DNA of 64,000 nucleotides from JANLYC01 sp963750495 (GCA_963750495.1 CAVVQV010000006.1:310001-374000), one strand, 5' to 3'; shown: positions 10,001 to 18,329, counted from the stretch's first letter. Program-made: numbers and translations. Notes: generated from the sequence alone by a model not told the origin.

Positions 10001-11822
10001 GGACAACATCTTCTTCCACGATCACGTCGACGGAATCCACACCTGGGCGCATGGCCTGGTGGGTCAGCTGATCACCGAGCCACGCGGTTCGACCTACCAC
10101 GATCCACGGACCGGTGAAGAGATCGACTCCGGGACCATCGCCGACATCCACACCAACACTGCGCTCTCCCGAGGAGCAGGCGTCACCGGCAGCTTCCGTG
10201 AGCTGGCGCTGTGGACGATGGACAAGGGCTTCGGCGCCACCAACGACTCCATGCTGAACCTGCGGGCCGAACCTCTCATCGATCGCACCGGCGTCGGCAT
10301 CGATCCGTCCTTGCGCTTCAGCTCCTACCGGTGGGGCGATCCCGTCACACCCTTGCCACGTGCCTATGCCGGTGATCCATTCGTCATCCGCACGATCAAC
10401 GTCGGTCCCAGTGTCGACACCCTCCACATCGACGGGCACACCTTCCGGTACGAGAACAGGTACACGGACGCGGCCGGCAATGCCGAGGGCAGCACCATGG
10501 ACACGTTGCACTACGGCATCTCTGAGAAGTACACGTTGATCCTGTCGGGCGGTGCCGGCGGATCTGGGCACCAACCGGGTGACTACCTCTACTTCAACGG
10601 CATCGACCGACGGCTCGTCGGCGGAGCCTGGGGCATCATCCGGGTGCTCGCGGGCCAGGTGACCAACGACGCCAGCAACGCGAACTACCTCCAGCCGTTG
10701 CCAGGCACGACGGTTACACAGGCAGCGCCGCTTCCGCAACGGACCGGAGGAGCGCCACCGGCATCGACGGATCCGGGGAACCCCTGCCCCTCCGGAGCAG
10801 TAGACCACCAGTTCTCGATCTCGGCGGTTCGCGTCAAGGCGGCACCCAACAACGCTTCGCGCTACGCGTACGTACCGAGCTCGCTGGCGAGTGCTGCGCT
10901 CAAGGGCAAGCTGCGACCGGAGCCGCTCGTGATGCACGTACGGGTCGGAGACTGCGTCACCGTGACGTTCACCAACGAGGCCAAGGGGCCGAAGGTCGGG
11001 TTCCACATGACGGGCCTCGACACCGGGACCGCCTCCAGCGGCGTCGACGTCGGCTGGAACCCGTCGACCACCGTGGCCAGCGGGAAGAAGCAGACGTACC
11101 GGTACTACGTCAGTGACCCGATGCTGCCCGGCGGGACCATCGGGGACCTCGCAGGCATCGATACTGCGAAGCGCGGTCTGTACGGTGCCTTCACGGTATC
11201 GCCCAGGGGCTCGACATCGACAGACCCGGCATCCGGTCAGCAGACTGACGTCGGATCCTCGGTCGACGTCCACGTGCCTGGTGGTGTCTCCTACCGGGAC
11301 TTCACCTTGGTACTGGCGGACGACGACCCCCAGATCGGGGCAAGTTTCATGCCCTACCCCGTCAATGTCGAGAAACCGGACTCGGTGCTGGTGAACTACC
11401 GGCGGGCACCACGAGACGACTCTCGCGGAAACGCGTTCAGCTCCTTGTCGTTCGGAGACCCCGTGACGCCGATCCTGCAGTCGTACGCGGGTGACCCAAC
11501 GCTGATCCACACCATGGTTGCCCCTGGAAGCGAGCAGATGCACGCATTCAACCTCGGTGGCCTGTCGTTCGCGATGGATCCGCGCATCCTGAACTCTGAC
11601 TCGTTCGAAACGCGTGGAGTCGGGCCATGGGAGATGCTCACGTCCTCCATCATCGGGGGAGCAGGTGGACTGACGCAGCAGCCGGGTGACTACTTCTATG
11701 GCGACATGCGCCGGGTGTTCACGAAGGCTGGCATGTGGGGCCTGCAGCGAGTTCTCCCTGTGCCGATCCTGTGTCCCACGACGTCAGGGAGTCTTCGTTG
11801 CCTCGACAACCCGGTGCCGTGA
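7095..11822 (+). CDS. Giant membrane-anchored multicopper oxidase
   Basis: The product is 1575 residues. Residues 22-42, 58-82, 99-115, 135-157 and 168-188 are hydrophobic, so the enzyme body is carried by about five membrane segments rather than a simple signal peptide. From residue 205 there are about six cupredoxin-like domains. HVFHMHGG (493-500) and HCHIAEHYVSGM (566-577) match the third and fourth copper motifs of laccases. NIHIHHVQF (838-846) and HDHVDGIHTWAHG (975-987) resemble the first and second. The pair order is therefore permuted relative to laccase, as I recall for MnxG-type Mn(II) oxidases. Later domains keep scattered histidines (LHIDGH 1110-1115, FHMTG 1303-1307) but no second Cys-containing type 1 site. 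The substrate may be Cu(I), Mn(II) or an organic compound. Neighbours CopCD and YcnI support a copper-dependent extracytoplasmic role. Confidence 0.9.
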   Translation: MCKRCDITTAAHLSIRPDRSAAWLSGCAAILTISGAGWLTWFADQATVRGASSADPQPVAVWLLTSCLALPVVIVALWIAARLGRLAGRSVGDGRLADTFLLTSVALAASVGVGAGAQGELVLGGGAASAGGLVASAAVVSPVSFATLLLGVVVTATSPGFRMPSSRAMCATLAGLATVLATAALPLTPAGASAPGTSPCPVGAPQKSFDVQAINVDIPLNRFGDHDPKGVMYVLDDRISDVRNEEQTQRVSIGLRDDPIQPLVIRANGGDCVTIRYKNNASGGAFGLHIDGLAFTSDDSGDAIGRNAPSNPGNGGSETYTYYVPNDRRLEGSHYMHPGPGFRDFINHGLFGGFVVEPPGSTYLDPNAQDESSAKTLESGWEAIIRPAVGAEFRENVQLYHEIGNENEKSAVLQKNGTPVPFVDPHTDSYRPDTRAINYRTEGFFDRLEYASDQEAHAYSSYTFGDPATPMPRGYQADPTKFRIMHAGGEMFHVFHMHGGGIRWRMNPVADPTFSYADTGLNKHPLEASDSERLDSQAFGPGESYNLEIEGGAGGVQQGAGDFLFHCHIAEHYVSGMWSFWRVYNTRQSDFAPLADRVAPPWPVESGDLIGNTYDGQRLTADNLASWIKPQLPPPGQRQNHLDATVWDWTTNTSDPTEYLGEPEDATSYPDYYNTVSGHPTALPDDHFVGNRPVLTFDPRTGRPAYPMMRPHLGMRPPFSGNGHSGAPFLGEMGGKQANPNVLADPWSGRADGICPGTTAQGSPTKLRRFNVVAIQRSVQVTPRDVDPNGMIYALAHDKAAVMNGSKPFEPLALRTNVGECDAVTLTSELKDPNSQVNIHIHHVQFDTQASDGVITGMSYEQAVYPYQAKDPQLTQAAAPGDTVLHLSSVTKFQPGVSVGVGLGTEGPDAVGTANADLSGLGPEVRTITAIDRAAKTVTLSDPLTAAHPAGQWAGTEFVQYRWYPDVDLDNIFFHDHVDGIHTWAHGLVGQLITEPRGSTYHDPRTGEEIDSGTIADIHTNTALSRGAGVTGSFRELALWTMDKGFGATNDSMLNLRAEPLIDRTGVGIDPSLRFSSYRWGDPVTPLPRAYAGDPFVIRTINVGPSVDTLHIDGHTFRYENRYTDAAGNAEGSTMDTLHYGISEKYTLILSGGAGGSGHQPGDYLYFNGIDRRLVGGAWGIIRVLAGQVTNDASNANYLQPLPGTTVTQAAPLPQRTGGAPPASTDPGNPCPSGAVDHQFSISAVRVKAAPNNASRYAYVPSSLASAALKGKLRPEPLVMHVRVGDCVTVTFTNEAKGPKVGFHMTGLDTGTASSGVDVGWNPSTTVASGKKQTYRYYVSDPMLPGGTIGDLAGIDTAKRGLYGAFTVSPRGSTSTDPASGQQTDVGSSVDVHVPGGVSYRDFTLVLADDDPQIGASFMPYPVNVEKPDSVLVNYRRAPRDDSRGNAFSSLSFGDPVTPILQSYAGDPTLIHTMVAPGSEQMHAFNLGGLSFAMDPRILNSDSFETRGVGPWEMLTSSIIGGAGGLTQQPGDYFYGDMRRVFTKAGMWGLQRVLPVPILCPTTSGSLRCLDNPVP

Positions 11823-11859
11823 CGGCACCACCAATCTGACACGCACAAGAGGGGGAAAC

Positions 11860-13323
11860 GTGAGCGGCTTCCGGCGGCTTGCCAGCATCGCGATGACAGT
11901 TGTTGCTGTCCTCGCGCTGCTGGTGATCACGGCCGGACCCGCCGCCGCTCACGCAACCCTGATCCAGGTCGATCCAGCCCCGGGGAGCGTCCTGGCCAGC
12001 GCTCCCGCGGTGCTCCACCTCACCTTCGACGAGCCCGTGGAGATCACGCAGGGGGCTGTCAGCATCGTCGGACCCGACGGAACGGCCGTCCCGGACCTCC
12101 GACCCGGTGTGGACCCGACCAACTCCGCGGTTCTGGTCGTGGCCCTGCCGGCGTCGTCCATGGTGGACGGCAGCTACAACGTGACGTGGCGGATCCTGTC
12201 CCTTGACGGCCACGCCGTGCAGGGGTTCTTTGCCTTCGCCATCGGCAAAGCCACATCGCCACTGGGTGCGGCCCAGTCGTCCGCGGGTGGTGGACCGACC
12301 TTGCTCGGCGGCACGAGCCGCTCGGTCGCCGTGGCCGGAGCCCTGTCGCTCGGCGGGCTCGCAGCCTTCCCACTCCTGGTTCTGGTGCCCATGCGGCGGC
12401 GTCTCGTCGATGTCGGATCGAAGCTGGCGCAGGAGACGTGTCGCCGGCTCATCCGCCCGCTCCTCGCGGCCGCGATGCTCACTGTCCTGGGCACTCTCGG
12501 CATGCTGATCGATGCCTCATCGACCGCGGGGCCGCTCGTCGAGGTGGCTACGAGCACGCGAACCGGCCACCTCCTTTTGCTGCGAGTGCTGGCAGTGATC
12601 GTGACGGTTGCCCTGCTCGCGTCCGGGCCGGGGCAGAGCCTGTTGCGCGGTCCCCGCCTGATCGCCGGACAGGTCGGTGCCGTGGTCACGCTGGGCACGT
12701 TTTCCTGGCTGAGTCATGCCGCAGCGGCGCCTGTCGATCGATGGACCGCGTTGATGTATGACCTGGTCCACCTGATGTCGGCCGGCGCATGGATCGGTGG
12801 GTTGCTCGGTCTCGCCCTGGCCGGTATCCCGGCGGCTCGCCGCGTCAGTGGTCGCGATCGTGAGCTACTCGGTCGATGCGCAGCAGCGTTGTTCATCAGC
12901 TTCTCCGTCACCGCACAGGTGGCCATGGTCGTTGTCGTGGTCACCGGTACCTACCCTGCTCTGATCCAGATCCAGGCTCTGTCCGATCTCGGTCAGACCT
13001 GGTGGGGAATGGCCCTCACCGCGAAGCTGGCCCTGTGGGTGAGCCTGCTGATCTTCGCGGCGGCCAACGCATTCGCCTTCGTCCCCACCTTGGCAGCTCG
13101 TGCCGCGGCACGGGCGCGACGCCTAGCTGCCCTCGACCAGCTTCGGTCCGCGGTCCGCGTCGAGCTGGCCCTCGCCGGCGCCCTGATCGTCGTGGCAGCG
13201 CTGATGTCCGCCACCGCTCAACCCGTGCAGGTGCACAAGGTCGAGGCGGCCCAGACGTCGTTCGCAGTCGAACGCACCACCACGGCCAAGGGCAGTTCGC
13301 GTGGCTATCTTGCGTCCGTCTAA
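11860..13323 (+). CDS. CopC-CopD fusion copper-handling membrane protein
   Basis: I place the start at a GTG preceded by GAGGGGG; the frame is open further upstream but overlaps the oxidase. Residues 1-30 are a signal peptide ending PAAAHA, so the mature CopC domain begins with His, as expected for copper binding. CopC spans about 30-125. After a linker, residues 145-470 hold about eight transmembrane helices of the CopD family. CopC binds periplasmic or surface copper and CopD is thought to import it. The frame stops at TAA 13321, just where related proteins continue into a C-terminal beta domain that is present in the +1 frame. Confidence 0.88.
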   Translation: MSGFRRLASIAMTVVAVLALLVITAGPAAAHATLIQVDPAPGSVLASAPAVLHLTFDEPVEITQGAVSIVGPDGTAVPDLRPGVDPTNSAVLVVALPASSMVDGSYNVTWRILSLDGHAVQGFFAFAIGKATSPLGAAQSSAGGGPTLLGGTSRSVAVAGALSLGGLAAFPLLVLVPMRRRLVDVGSKLAQETCRRLIRPLLAAAMLTVLGTLGMLIDASSTAGPLVEVATSTRTGHLLLLRVLAVIVTVALLASGPGQSLLRGPRLIAGQVGAVVTLGTFSWLSHAAAAPVDRWTALMYDLVHLMSAGAWIGGLLGLALAGIPAARRVSGRDRELLGRCAAALFISFSVTAQVAMVVVVVTGTYPALIQIQALSDLGQTWWGMALTAKLALWVSLLIFAAANAFAFVPTLAARAAARARRLAALDQLRSAVRVELALAGALIVVAALMSATAQPVQVHKVEAAQTSFAVERTTTAKGSSRGYLASV

Positions 13324-13594
13324 CGTCGTCCGGAGCGGCTCCGAGCCCGCGACGACCACGGTCTTCAGCGTCGTCCTCAGCACCCAGGCAACCAGGGCCA
13401 GCGCACCGACGGCCGACGCCGTCCTCCAGGGTGCTGACGGAGTTCGCAGGAGTCTTCCGCTGGATCTCGCCACCGAGGGCCAGTGGGTCTCCCCTGGCGT
13501 CGACGTCGCGCCGGGTCGCTATCGTCTCAGTCTTCGGTTCGACCGTGCCGATCGTCCGGTCATCGTGCCGCTCAGGGTGACGGTGCCGTCATGA
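13301..13594 (+). CDS. YtkA-like C-terminal domain of CopD, out of frame or separately started
   Basis: A 97-residue beta-rich frame overlapping the end of copCD by 23 nt, in the +1 frame. The text (AILRPSNVVRSGSEPATTTVF, GRYRLSLRFDRADRPVIVPL) resembles the extracytoplasmic YtkA-like domain that closes many actinobacterial CopC-CopD proteins. It has no signal peptide of its own, which makes an independent secreted protein unlikely. AAGGG lies 8 nt before the GTG, so separate translation cannot be excluded. The alternatives are one extra base near 13319-13321 (real mutation or sequencing error) or ribosomal frameshifting. It overlaps the next gene by ATGA. Confidence 0.6.
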   Translation: MAILRPSNVVRSGSEPATTTVFSVVLSTQATRASAPTADAVLQGADGVRRSLPLDLATEGQWVSPGVDVAPGRYRLSLRFDRADRPVIVPLRVTVPS

Positions 13595-14415
13595 CACATC
13601 CGTGGACAACCCGCGGCCGCGCAAAAAGATCCGTCCTCCCGCCGGTGGTGAGGAGAGCCATGATGTTGGCGGCGCTGATCGCTGGCTTGACGCTGGTGCC
13701 GCACGTCGCCTGGGCGCACGTCGCGGTGTCGCCCGGCGCAGCCGTCCCGGGTCAGGTGATCACGCTCGTCTTCACGGTCCCGAACGAGAGCAGCTCCGAG
13801 GACACGGTCGGGATCGATCTCCGACTTCCCCGCGGCTTCGACCTCAAGCGTGTTCCACCTGCTGCCGGTTGGGACGTCACCATCGACCCCCCCTCGGACG
13901 AGGGACATCGATTCGTTCACTGGGACGGTGGTTCGCTGCCGCCGGCCAGAATCGCGATGTTCACCGTGCGCGGGCGCACTCCTGACAACGTTCGGCAACT
14001 CAGGTTCCCCATCACCCAGCGGCTCGAGCGGACCACGGTCTCGTGGACCGGGCCGAGCGCGTCCGAGTATCCGGCGGCCGTGGTCTCCATCGGAGCTGAC
14101 GAAGGGCCGGGCAGCGGCGCAGACGCCTTACCCGCGGTGCCGTTGGCCAGCCCGCCCCAGCCTGCATCCCTGATCACCTCCGACGATGCTGCCTCCCGTG
14201 CAAGGACGCGGACCTCGCTGGCCGTGTCGCTCTTTCTGGCCGGCCTGCTGGCTGGCCTGTCCGGGTTGGCCATCGCTCTCAGCCGACGACGCATGCCACC
14301 CACCGACCCGCCCCTCACCACGACCGTCGCCACAGAAACCAGGACGAAGACTCGCCGGAGCACTGCGAACCGGACGACTGCGAAGTCGTCCGCCAAGCCC
14401 GCTCGGAACTCCTGA
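13591..14415 (+). CDS. YcnI-family (DUF1775) copper-binding membrane protein
   Basis: The product is 274 residues with an N-terminal signal segment ending VAWAHVAVSPGAAVPG, so the mature protein begins with His, the copper ligand known in YcnI/DUF1775 proteins. The DUF1775 beta-sandwich covers about 43-175 (HDR-type segments such as VPNESSSEDTVGIDLRLP and HWDGGSLPP). A Pro/Ala linker and one transmembrane helix (about 210-232) follow, then a Lys/Arg-rich cytoplasmic tail. The ATG overlaps the previous stop (ATGA). YcnI commonly sits beside CopCD, and together they are thought to pass surface copper to import. Confidence 0.9.
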   Translation: MTHPWTTRGRAKRSVLPPVVRRAMMLAALIAGLTLVPHVAWAHVAVSPGAAVPGQVITLVFTVPNESSSEDTVGIDLRLPRGFDLKRVPPAAGWDVTIDPPSDEGHRFVHWDGGSLPPARIAMFTVRGRTPDNVRQLRFPITQRLERTTVSWTGPSASEYPAAVVSIGADEGPGSGADALPAVPLASPPQPASLITSDDAASRARTRTSLAVSLFLAGLLAGLSGLAIALSRRRMPPTDPPLTTTVATETRTKTRRSTANRTTAKSSAKPARNS

Positions 14416-14500
14416 GCCGTCGAGTCGGCGGCGTTGCCTGGTCGAGGGAGCCCCCTCCTGTGGATCCGTGATCGGCCCACCTAGTCCTGCAGAGCAGTCG

Positions 14501-15805
14501 TCAGGGGCCGTGCTCGTCCCGCAGGCCGGGCGTCTTCGGGAGCAGCTGGGTCTCCGCGTCAGCGAGGGAAGGTGGCGGGGCGGACGGTCGTCTGGGAGGC
14601 GTTGCCGCGGCGGGTGGGAGCAGCCGCGATCGGGCCGGGCGGAACTGTCGGATCTGTCGTCGGATCCGTTCGGCGAGATCCATCTCACGGAGCAGCCGGT
14701 TCACCGTGGACAGCACCGCTGAATGGAGGACCAGCAGCTCGCTGTCCGAGTCAGCCAGGACGAGATCCTCCAGCCGCGCACGTGCCTCGTGCAGGCCTTC
14801 GAGTGCAGCGCGCACGTCCTGCGGGCTGGCGAGGCTGTCAGGTGTGGCGGTAGCGGCCTCACCCTGGACCAGCCGGCCGAACGTTTCGACGGCCACGGAC
14901 AGCTCTCGCAGAGTCTGAGCGAGGCCGAGAAGAACGTCGGGGGCTCTTTCGTCCTCCAGCCACCTCGCGTCGTGGGTCGCGTCGACGATCGCCCGGAACA
15001 TTCCCCGAAGCGCGACCGCCGAGTGCTCGAGTGCCTCGAGCCCCTGGCGCAGCCCTGGCCCAACGTCGGGAGTACCGAGGGCTCTGACGTTGAGCCGCCG
15101 CCCCTGTTCCGCCTGGACGAGGGCGGCACCGATCGGCGGGATGTCGTACGTGATCCGCCGTGCCTCACCCAGCCAGGCCTCAGCGGCGAGCCCCACATGA
15201 GCGTGGTCGTCCGCGTGATGACCCAACTCGTCGGCAGCGCGACGCAACAGAGCACCGACCGATTCCGCCAGACCGTAGATGGCTTTGCCCGCATCCGCGC
15301 TGGCCACCTTCGGGGGGAACAACAGGTTCGCCGCGACGCCGACGGCCGCGCCGACCAAGGTCTCGGCGATGCGTTGCCACGCAGCCGACTCGGCGCCGAG
15401 CGAGCCCACGCCGAGCACCAGCATGCCGCTGATCGCGACTTCGATCAGGTTCGCGCGTAGGCGAAGCGCCTGGCCGATCGTGATCGAGACGAAGATGAGC
15501 AGCCCGAGACTCCACCACCTGAGCGGCAGGCCAGCAGAGAAGGCCACGGCGACGAAGACCCCGGCCACGACGGCCACCACCCGGTCGATGCCGCTGGCGA
15601 GGAGCGAGACCGGGGTGACCTGAACGACGAGCATCGCTGTCAACGGCGCGAGAAGTGGCTGGGTCCCCGGGAAGAACAGAGTCCCTACGACATAGCTGGC
15701 GACGGCGGCGACCGTGATCCGCAGCGACCAGAGCACCGCCGCACGGCCGTCGCTCCTGAGCCGCCTCAGCTCACCGCTGAGCCTCGTTCGCCACCAAGCA
15801 GGCAC
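14501..15805 (-). CDS. FUSC-family (aromatic acid exporter-like) membrane protein
   Basis: The 434-residue protein has six hydrophobic segments between residues 25 and 165 (for example VAAVASYVVGTLFFPGTQPLLAPLTAML), followed by a helical soluble region up to residue 360 and a proline-rich tail. This is the fusaric-acid-resistance/ArAE fold in its half-size form. FUSC proteins export aromatic or other weak acids; the substrate is not deducible. A 17-bp palindrome (CACCTG-TACGT-CAGGTG, 15848-15864) lies 43 nt upstream and could be an operator. The gene converges with the copper operon. Confidence 0.82.
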   Translation of the reverse strand: MPAWWRTRLSGELRRLRSDGRAAVLWSLRITVAAVASYVVGTLFFPGTQPLLAPLTAMLVVQVTPVSLLASGIDRVVAVVAGVFVAVAFSAGLPLRWWSLGLLIFVSITIGQALRLRANLIEVAISGMLVLGVGSLGAESAAWQRIAETLVGAAVGVAANLLFPPKVASADAGKAIYGLAESVGALLRRAADELGHHADDHAHVGLAAEAWLGEARRITYDIPPIGAALVQAEQGRRLNVRALGTPDVGPGLRQGLEALEHSAVALRGMFRAIVDATHDARWLEDERAPDVLLGLAQTLRELSVAVETFGRLVQGEAATATPDSLASPQDVRAALEGLHEARARLEDLVLADSDSELLVLHSAVLSTVNRLLREMDLAERIRRQIRQFRPARSRLLPPAAATPPRRPSAPPPSLADAETQLLPKTPGLRDEHGP

Positions 15806-15911
15806 ACCTCATCTTGGCAGGGCGGGCTGGGAGCCTGATCTCACCGTCACCTGTACGTCAGGTGAAGGTTCCTGGCGTCGGCGAGGTCATCGCGCTGACC
15901 TGGGACTTCGT

Positions 15912-15987
15912 TGGCGCGCTCGGAGGGATTCGAACCCCCAACCTTCTGATCCGTAGTCAGATGCTCTATCCGTTGAGCTACGAGCGC
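15912..15987 (-). tRNA. tRNA-Arg(ACG)
   Basis: The minus strand folds into a cloverleaf. Acceptor strands GCGCTCG and CGAGCGC pair fully. The anticodon arm is TCTGA-CTACGGA-TCAGA, giving anticodon ACG (read as ICG). The T arm contains GGTTCGAATCC. Discriminator G is followed by an encoded CCA, unlike the two tRNA-Ser genes nearby. Confidence 0.96.
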
Positions 15988-16397
15988 TGGTCGGTGCTGT
16001 GTCCGTCGGGTGCACCTCGCGTGAGGCGCGAGGAGTGAGTTTAGCGTGAGCCCTGCAGGACGTGAAATCGCCGTGACGAGCGGCTCGACGTACTTCGGGC
16101 ATCGGCATTTCGGAAGTACCGGCGCGGGTCCACGAGGCAAACCTGCAGAGACCTCAGCAGACCTGCCGCGTGCAGTGACCAGGTGGCTTGTTCACTAGGC
16201 AAACGTGGAGGGAATGGATGAAATGCTTGTGAGGGGATTCACAAAGACAGGGTTGGCGCCGAGCATCGGGGCGGGCGTACGGTGTGACCTACCGCTCACA
16301 GGATGAACCTGCGGGCGCCCATATCCACATCATTCCGTCATACGGACGGCGGCCGGTGGCTTTCCACCGCGATGCGCGAGAGGGAACGACGTAACCC
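15988..16397. other. 410-bp intergenic region between tRNA-Arg and pckG
   Basis: No convincing gene is seen. It holds the promoter of the leftward tRNA, one 79-bp dispersed element (16134-16212) and about 185 bp of pckG leader. GAGAGGGA lies 13 nt before the pckG ATG as a rather distant ribosome binding site. The stretch 16210-16260 is less GC-rich than its surroundings and is the likeliest pckG promoter, but I see no clear -10/-35 pair. Confidence 0.5.
16134..16212 (-). repeat. 79-bp dispersed palindromic element, copy A (degenerate)
   Basis: Same layout as copies at 30620, 54392 and 57486: outlying TTTGCCTC box, 20-bp spacer, 42-bp core, then CCCTCC(G/A)CG. On the minus strand the core arm TTTGCCTAGTGAACAAGCCA is intact, but the second arm has diverged, so the palindrome is broken while all spacings are kept. 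Confidence 0.75.
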
Positions 16398-18251
16398 ATG
16401 ACTGCGGAGACGACCGACACCACGGCCGACCTGGCCGGAGCAGGCACAGCTCACGCCGCTCAGACGACCCACGCCGGACTCCAGGCGTGGGTCGATGAGA
16501 TTCAGGAGCTGACGGAGCCCGACCGGGTCCACTGGTGTGACGGCTCCGACGAGGAGTGGACGACGCTGACCGAGGAGCTCGTCGACCTCGGCACGCTGGT
16601 CCGACTCAACCCGGAGAAGAAGCCCAACTCCTTCTGGTGCGCCTCCGATCCCTCCGACGTCGCCCGGGTCGAGGGCCGCACGTACATCTGCTCGTTGGTC
16701 GAGGCGGACTCCGGTCCCACCAACAACTGGATGGCGCCGGCCGAGATGAAGTCGATCATGACCGAGCTCTACCGGGGCTCGATGCGTGGCCGGACCATGT
16801 ACGTCATCCCGTTCGTGATGGGACACCTCGACGCCAAGGCGCCGATGTTCGGCGTCCAGATCACCGACTCCGCCTACGTCGTGACGTCCATGCGGATCAT
16901 GGCTCGGATGGGCGCGAACGTGCTGCGACGCATCGAGGAGCTCGGTGACGCGGCCGACTACGTGCCGTGCCTGCACTCGGTCGGCATGCCGCTCGAGCCC
17001 GGCCAGGACGACGTCCCCTGGCCGTGCAACGACACGAAGTACATCACCCAGTTCCCCGAGGAGCGGATGATCTGGAGCTACGGCTCCGGCTACGGCGGCA
17101 ACGCCCTGCTCGGCAAGAAGTGCTACGCCCTGCGCATCGCTTCTGCGAAGGCCCGCGACGAGGGCTGGCTGGCCGAGCACATGCTCATCCTGAAGCTGAC
17201 CTCGCCCGAAGGCGTCGTGAAGTACATCGCCGCGGCGTTCCCCAGCGCCTGCGGCAAGACCAACCTCGCCATGCTCGCCCCGACCATCCCCGGCTGGCAG
17301 GTCCAGACGCTCGGCGACGACATCGCGTGGATGCGCTTCGGCGAGGACGGCCGGCTCTACGCCGTCAACCCTGAGTTCGGCTTCTTCGGCGTCGCCCCGG
17401 GCACCAACGAGAAGACCAACCCCAACGCCATGCGCACGATCGAGCAGGGCAACTCCATGTTCACCAACGTCGCGCTCACCGACGACGGCGACGTCTGGTG
17501 GGAGGGTATGGAGAACGAGCCGGCCACCGCGACCTCGTGGAAGAAGCAGCCCTGGACGCCGGACTCCGAAGAACTGTCGAGCCACCCCAACAGCCGCTAC
17601 TGCACGCCGATCAAGCAGTGCCCGATCCTCGCGCCGGAGTACGACGACCCCAACGGTGTCCCGATCGACGCGATCCTCTTCGGCGGCCGGCGCAAGACGA
17701 CGATCCCCCTGGTCACCGAGGCCCGCGACTGGGTGCACGGCACGTTCATGGGCGCCACGCTCTCGTCCGAGACGACCGCGGCGGCCACCGGCGCGGTCGG
17801 CGTCGTGCGCCGCGACCCGATGGCCATGTTGCCGTTCATCGGCTACAACGCCGCCGACTACTTCAACCACTGGATCACGGTCGGCAAGGAGCACGACGCC
17901 GCCAAGCTGCCGCGCATCTTCTACGTCAACTGGTTCCGTCGCGACGACGATGGCGGCTTCCTGTGGCCCGGCTTCGGCGAGAACAGCCGGGTGCTCAAGT
18001 GGGTCGTCGAGCGGATGGAAGGTCAGGCCGAGGCGGTCGAGACCCCGATCGGCTACGTCCCGACGGTCGACGCGCTCGACCTCGACGGTCTCGACTGCAC
18101 GCGCGACGACATCGAAGCGGCGCTCGCCGTCCGTCCCGACGAATGGCGCGCTGAGATCCCGCAGATCACCGAGTGGTTCGAGACGTTCGGTGACAAGCTG
18201 CCGACCGTGCTCTGGACCGAGCTCGACGGTCTCAAGGCGCGACTCGGCTGA
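16398..18251 (+). CDS. pckG: Phosphoenolpyruvate carboxykinase (GTP)
   Basis: The protein of 617 residues matches the usual length of GTP-dependent PEPCK and catalyses oxaloacetate + GTP to PEP + CO2 + GDP, the entry to gluconeogenesis. The phosphate-binding loop FPSACGKTN is at 281-289. Other visible signatures are the metal/oxaloacetate segment GSGYGGNALLGKKCYALRIA and the guanine-specific GDDIAWMRFGEDGRLYAVNPEFGFFGVAPGTNEKTN region. It is a monocistronic cytoplasmic enzyme, followed by a strong hairpin. The ATG reading MTAETTDTTADL fits family N-termini. Confidence 0.97.
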   Translation: MTAETTDTTADLAGAGTAHAAQTTHAGLQAWVDEIQELTEPDRVHWCDGSDEEWTTLTEELVDLGTLVRLNPEKKPNSFWCASDPSDVARVEGRTYICSLVEADSGPTNNWMAPAEMKSIMTELYRGSMRGRTMYVIPFVMGHLDAKAPMFGVQITDSAYVVTSMRIMARMGANVLRRIEELGDAADYVPCLHSVGMPLEPGQDDVPWPCNDTKYITQFPEERMIWSYGSGYGGNALLGKKCYALRIASAKARDEGWLAEHMLILKLTSPEGVVKYIAAAFPSACGKTNLAMLAPTIPGWQVQTLGDDIAWMRFGEDGRLYAVNPEFGFFGVAPGTNEKTNPNAMRTIEQGNSMFTNVALTDDGDVWWEGMENEPATATSWKKQPWTPDSEELSSHPNSRYCTPIKQCPILAPEYDDPNGVPIDAILFGGRRKTTIPLVTEARDWVHGTFMGATLSSETTAAATGAVGVVRRDPMAMLPFIGYNAADYFNHWITVGKEHDAAKLPRIFYVNWFRRDDDGGFLWPGFGENSRVLKWVVERMEGQAEAVETPIGYVPTVDALDLDGLDCTRDDIEAALAVRPDEWRAEIPQITEWFETFGDKLPTVLWTELDGLKARLG

Positions 18252-18273
18252 CCGTCCGCAGACAACCACCCAA

Positions 18274-18303
18274 CTGCCCCGCACCGGGTTTGGTGCGGGG
18301 CAG
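18274..18303. terminator. Hairpin terminator between pckG and CHRD gene
   Basis: Perfect 12-bp stem CTGCCCCGCACC / GGTGCGGGGCAG with loop GGGTTT. It lies 22 nt after the pckG stop and 26 nt before the end of the convergent CHRD gene, so it can serve both. No T-tract. Confidence 0.8.
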
Positions 18304-18329
18304 CTGTGCTCGCCGGACCTGGTGGTGCG

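Noticed and set aside
8685..11543. A 952-codon open frame antisense to the multicopper oxidase
   Set aside because: High GC keeps the opposite strand free of stops; the translated text is low-complexity (Val/Arg/Asp-rich) with no family motif, and the sense strand encodes a clear enzyme.
16338..18284. A 648-codon open frame antisense to pckG
   Set aside because: Same shadow effect; sense strand PEP carboxykinase is unambiguous.
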